Origin: Gammaproteobacteria bacterium 50_400_T64
Lineage (GTDB): Bacteria > Pseudomonadota > Gammaproteobacteria > Pseudomonadales > Porticoccaceae
Assembly (NCBI GenBank): GCA_002162755.1
Contig: MAAS01000031.1
Span: 2,678 to 56,901 of the forward strand
DNA: 54,224 nt
Reading direction: 5' to 3'
A program made the position numbers and the translations under genes. Within the stretch, counting starts at the first letter, position 1, and each line of letters begins with the position of its first letter. Of the stretch, positions 52,156-54,224 are shown one piece after another. The notes under the pieces are model-generated. The model did no database searches. It was given only the letters and a program-made list of their open reading frames with translations, and was not told where the DNA came from.

Positions 52156-52473
52156 ATGGCAGTCATCATGCAACTCCGCACAGTCGGTGCCATTACGGAG
52201 TGGCATCATCGAAATCTGATTATTGAAGCGAGTAAAATGGGACTTAGAAAAACTGAAATTAATGGTATAGAACGAGAAAAAACACTGTTGATCGACATGT
52301 ATATTCAATCACTATCTTCTGATGGAATTTCACTCAAAGATATTGCGAATGAACTAATGCTTCCCATCGAAGAAGTCACTAATTTAGTTTTTCATCTCGG
52401 TGTTGTGAACTCCAGTAAAACAGATTTCACCCCTACCCCACCACGATCACCCGGACTAAAACTTGTTAAATAA
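52156..52473 (+). CDS. Hypothetical protein (105 aa)
   Basis: Begins MAVIMQLRTVGAITEWHHRN; the middle REKTLLIDMYIQSLSSDG and ISLKDIANELMLPIEEVTNL form a helix-turn-helix-like tail. This resembles the C-terminal part of some larger HTH/peptidase (ImmA-like) proteins, so it may be a truncated gene. The start has no strong RBS. Function unknown. Confidence 0.4.
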   Translation: MAVIMQLRTVGAITEWHHRNLIIEASKMGLRKTEINGIEREKTLLIDMYIQSLSSDGISLKDIANELMLPIEEVTNLVFHLGVVNSSKTDFTPTPPRSPGLKLVK

Positions 52474-52640
52474 CAAACAAGGAAGCGTTGAATATCAGAT
52501 GAAGATATATTACAGAAAACAGCTAATATTATAAGCGGTTTCCGAAATGGAAAATTTGATGTTGACCATGCAAATTGATGGATAATTAAAAATCATTCGG
52601 GTGTAATTGCGGGACAAACCACCCTTTACTACTACGCTCA

Positions 52641-53744
52641 CTAATACAATTCAAACACATTATTATCCTTCACAATCAATTCCATTAATTTAGGATTGAT
52701 AAACAACCTCTCCCTACCCTCACGCTGCTCAAGCAACACTCCAATACCGACCAACTTCTTTAAATACTCAGAGGCCGTCTGCCGCTTGGCAATATTGGTC
52801 TCTACCAGATTCGTTATGCGGCAATAGGGCTGCTCAAAGAGGGTATCGATCAATTCGCGGCTATATATTTTGGGGAGTTCTTTGCGGACATACTCTGCCG
52901 TATGATTTGCAAGATTGCGCACAGCGATAATTTTTTGAGTCGTCCATTGTGCTGTGCTTTCAACTGCGTCAAGCATATACAGCAACCAGGACTCCCAATC
53001 CTGTTCACGGGTTACTGCTAGTAAACCACTGTAATACTCATTTTTATGGGTGATGATATAACGGCTTAAATACAGGATTGGCAGGCTGAGTAATTCTTCC
53101 TGAACCAGATAAAGAATATTCAATATTCGACCGGTACGGCCATTACCATCGGTAAAGGGATGAATGGCTTCAAATTGGTAGTGCATCACTGCCATACGGA
53201 TAAGCGGGTCTAATTCAGGCTGCTCATGTAGAAACCTTTCCCAGTTACTCAACAGGTCTCGCAACACTTTCTCACCGACCGGAGGCGTGCAAATTACCTC
53301 ACCGGTTTTCCCGTTGGCCAACGTAGTACCTGGTACTTTGCGCACCGCCATATCCACGCCTTTAATCTGACTACAGATAGACTCTGCCATATTGGTGTTG
53401 ATTGGGCGCTGCCCTAATGACTGCCAACCTTCATATAAAGCACTGCGGTAGCGCAATGCTTCTTTGGTGGCAGGGTCTGCATGAGTATCGTCACCACCCA
53501 CAAATTGGAAAAGCCTGTCGGTAGTAGTAACGATATTCTCGATTTCAGAACTGTCTTTGGCTTCCAGTAACGGCAAGGTGTTAATCAGCATTGCCTGATT
53601 GGGAATAAGTTCAGCCGCTTGCTTGAGCTCAGCAAGGGCCGCTCTGGCACCGATGCAACGCTTTAATACAGCTTTGGTTTCCAGCTCAACGGCTGGGGGC
53701 AGCAGAGGAAGGTCGTTATAAGGCTTTTCGGGATTCCAGCTCAT
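52641..53744 (-). CDS. Fic-domain AMP-transferase-like protein
   Basis: A 367-aa Fic protein. The catalytic motif [12 protein letters not shown] (about 196-207) is complete with His, the anion-binding loop and both Arg. An N-terminal inhibitory helix is present: SSEIEN at 65-70 fits (S/T)xxxE(G/N), so this is a class II Fic protein, self-inhibited in cis. A C-terminal winged helix ([34 protein letters not shown]) is typical of this subgroup. AMPylation of host targets is expected from the family. A dyad lies just upstream. Confidence 0.92.
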   Translation of the reverse strand: MSWNPEKPYNDLPLLPPAVELETKAVLKRCIGARAALAELKQAAELIPNQAMLINTLPLLEAKDSSEIENIVTTTDRLFQFVGGDDTHADPATKEALRYRSALYEGWQSLGQRPINTNMAESICSQIKGVDMAVRKVPGTTLANGKTGEVICTPPVGEKVLRDLLSNWERFLHEQPELDPLIRMAVMHYQFEAIHPFTDGNGRTGRILNILYLVQEELLSLPILYLSRYIITHKNEYYSGLLAVTREQDWESWLLYMLDAVESTAQWTTQKIIAVRNLANHTAEYVRKELPKIYSRELIDTLFEQPYCRITNLVETNIAKRQTASEYLKKLVGIGVLLEQREGRERLFINPKLMELIVKDNNVFELY

Positions 53745-53765
53745 ATGCTTATAAATTTTAGTTTT

Positions 53766-53792
53766 ATCGACATATTATGAGTTTATGTCGAT
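53766..53792. promoter_or_regulatory. Inverted repeat upstream of fic
   Basis: ATCGACATA (53766-53774), 9-nt spacer, TATGTCGAT (53784-53792), followed by a third half-site CATCGACA. Placed 22 bp before the fic ATG; the C-terminal winged helix of the Fic protein may bind it for autoregulation. Confidence 0.55.
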
Positions 53793-53909
53793 AGCATCGA
53801 CACGTCAAATAATTGAGTCGGTACTTTTAACTAATATGAACATATAGCCAGCAATATTCTCAACAATTACTCTTTCCGAGGATATGACTCTCACTACTCT
53901 GAAAATATA

Positions 53910-54027
53910 AATTGGCACGTATGATTACCAAAATAAGTGAGCGTGGTAGCCACAGTACTCAATATTGAGTGAAACTGCCGTTGGTATCCGAAGACGTTTT
54001 TATGACTCGGTTAGCGTATTACAGCAA
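53910..54027. repeat. 118-bp diverged repeat, copy B (mobile-element relic)
   Basis: Partner of 21680-21797. It opens AATTGGCACGTA, has AATAAGTGAGCGTGGTAGCC, and ends TATGACTCGG...GTATTACAGCAA. Lies between fic and tRNA-Leu(UAA). Decayed; family unknown. Confidence 0.5.
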
Positions 54028-54120
54028 TTAAACAAGCAACTGAAGCTGGTGATAATTGAGCTCATAAGAATTGAAAAAACGGGGAGATTTACTTTTTGTA
54101 CTTTAGATTATTGATTTTAT

Positions 54121-54207
54121 TGGTGCCCGGAGCCGGAATCGAACCGGCACGGCCGTGAAGCCGCAAGATTTTAAGTCTTGTGTGTCTACCAATTTCACCA
54201 TCCGGGC
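54121..54207 (-). tRNA. tRNA-Leu(UAA)
   Basis: Complete 87-nt class II tRNA with encoded CCA. Acceptor GCCCGGA/TCCGGGC, D-arm GGTGAAATTGGTAGACA, anticodon stem CAAGA/TCTTG with loop CTTAAAA (anticodon TAA), variable arm CGGCTTCACGGCCGT, T-arm GCCGG-TTCGATT-CCGGC. Its T-arm and acceptor differ by one base from the tRNA-Phe fragment at 23.6 kb over the last 25 nt. Confidence 0.97.
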
Positions 54208-54224
54208 AGTACTGCGGAGTGTTC

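Overview
The window looks like chromosome of a gammaproteobacterium, probably marine or free-living. The left 10 kb is ordinary core sequence: the 3' part of gcvP, a DUF3012 lipoprotein, then a leftward series rnr - SMP-30/strictosidine-synthase-like - rlmB - CDP-alcohol phosphatidyltransferase - ftsH, ending at a tRNA-Leu(CAG) gene. The E. coli-type LexA box before umuDC and the closeness of rnr to rlmB fit that assignment.

From the tRNA-Leu gene onward the sequence is a genomic island. The last 66 bp of the tRNA and its flank (10214-10279) recur exactly at 50772-50837, giving attL and attR about 40.6 kb apart. Next to the intact tRNA lie a repressor, an excisionase-like gene and a tyrosine integrase, the usual layout of a tRNA-targeting element. 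The island is composite. It carries IS30, IS3 and IS256 relics, a type I restriction (HsdR) remnant, and an orphan tRNA-Phe 3' end with its terminator at 23.6 kb, which marks the edge of another, older insertion.

Layout: 11.3-13.9 kb integration module plus a DnaQ-like exonuclease; 14.1-20.5 kb a hypothetical gene and an overlapping pair of very unusual recombinase-fold proteins (508 and 1264 aa, the latter with two catalytic-like regions); 20.8-23.7 kb IS relics, a RES/Xre toxin-antitoxin pair, a CsrA paralogue and the tRNA-Phe scar; 23.8-31.8 kb a HEPN-like gene, a lipoprotein and a three-gene operon of a TerB_N-TerB-TerB_C protein, a BrxD-like ATPase and an Lhr-like helicase (a probable antiphage module related to BREX accessory genes); 32-34.7 kb a structured RNA with a 43-aa ORF and SOS-controlled umuDC; 35-36.2 kb a second RES/Xre pair; 36.3-38.2 kb a gene-free zone of diverged repeat modules with 20-bp iterons, GTAAGGC/GTGAGGC repeats and a five-tract G-quadruplex motif; 39-42.4 kb a double-AAA ATPase divergent from a WYL regulator; 43.1-48 kb a TM0106-type nuclease-helicase in an operon with two unknown genes; 48.7-50.3 kb HipBA.

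Beyond attR come a degenerate copy of the att flank, HigBA, a small unknown gene, a Fic protein and a second tRNA, tRNA-Leu(UAA), on the minus strand. The accessory cargo is dominated by toxin-antitoxin and defence-like functions. The best candidates for undescribed biology are the giant recombinase locus, the TerB/BrxD/Lhr operon, the nuclease-helicase operon with its two unknown partners, the iteron/G4 region and the structured RNA at 32.8 kb. All family assignments were made by eye from motifs; no database search was run.
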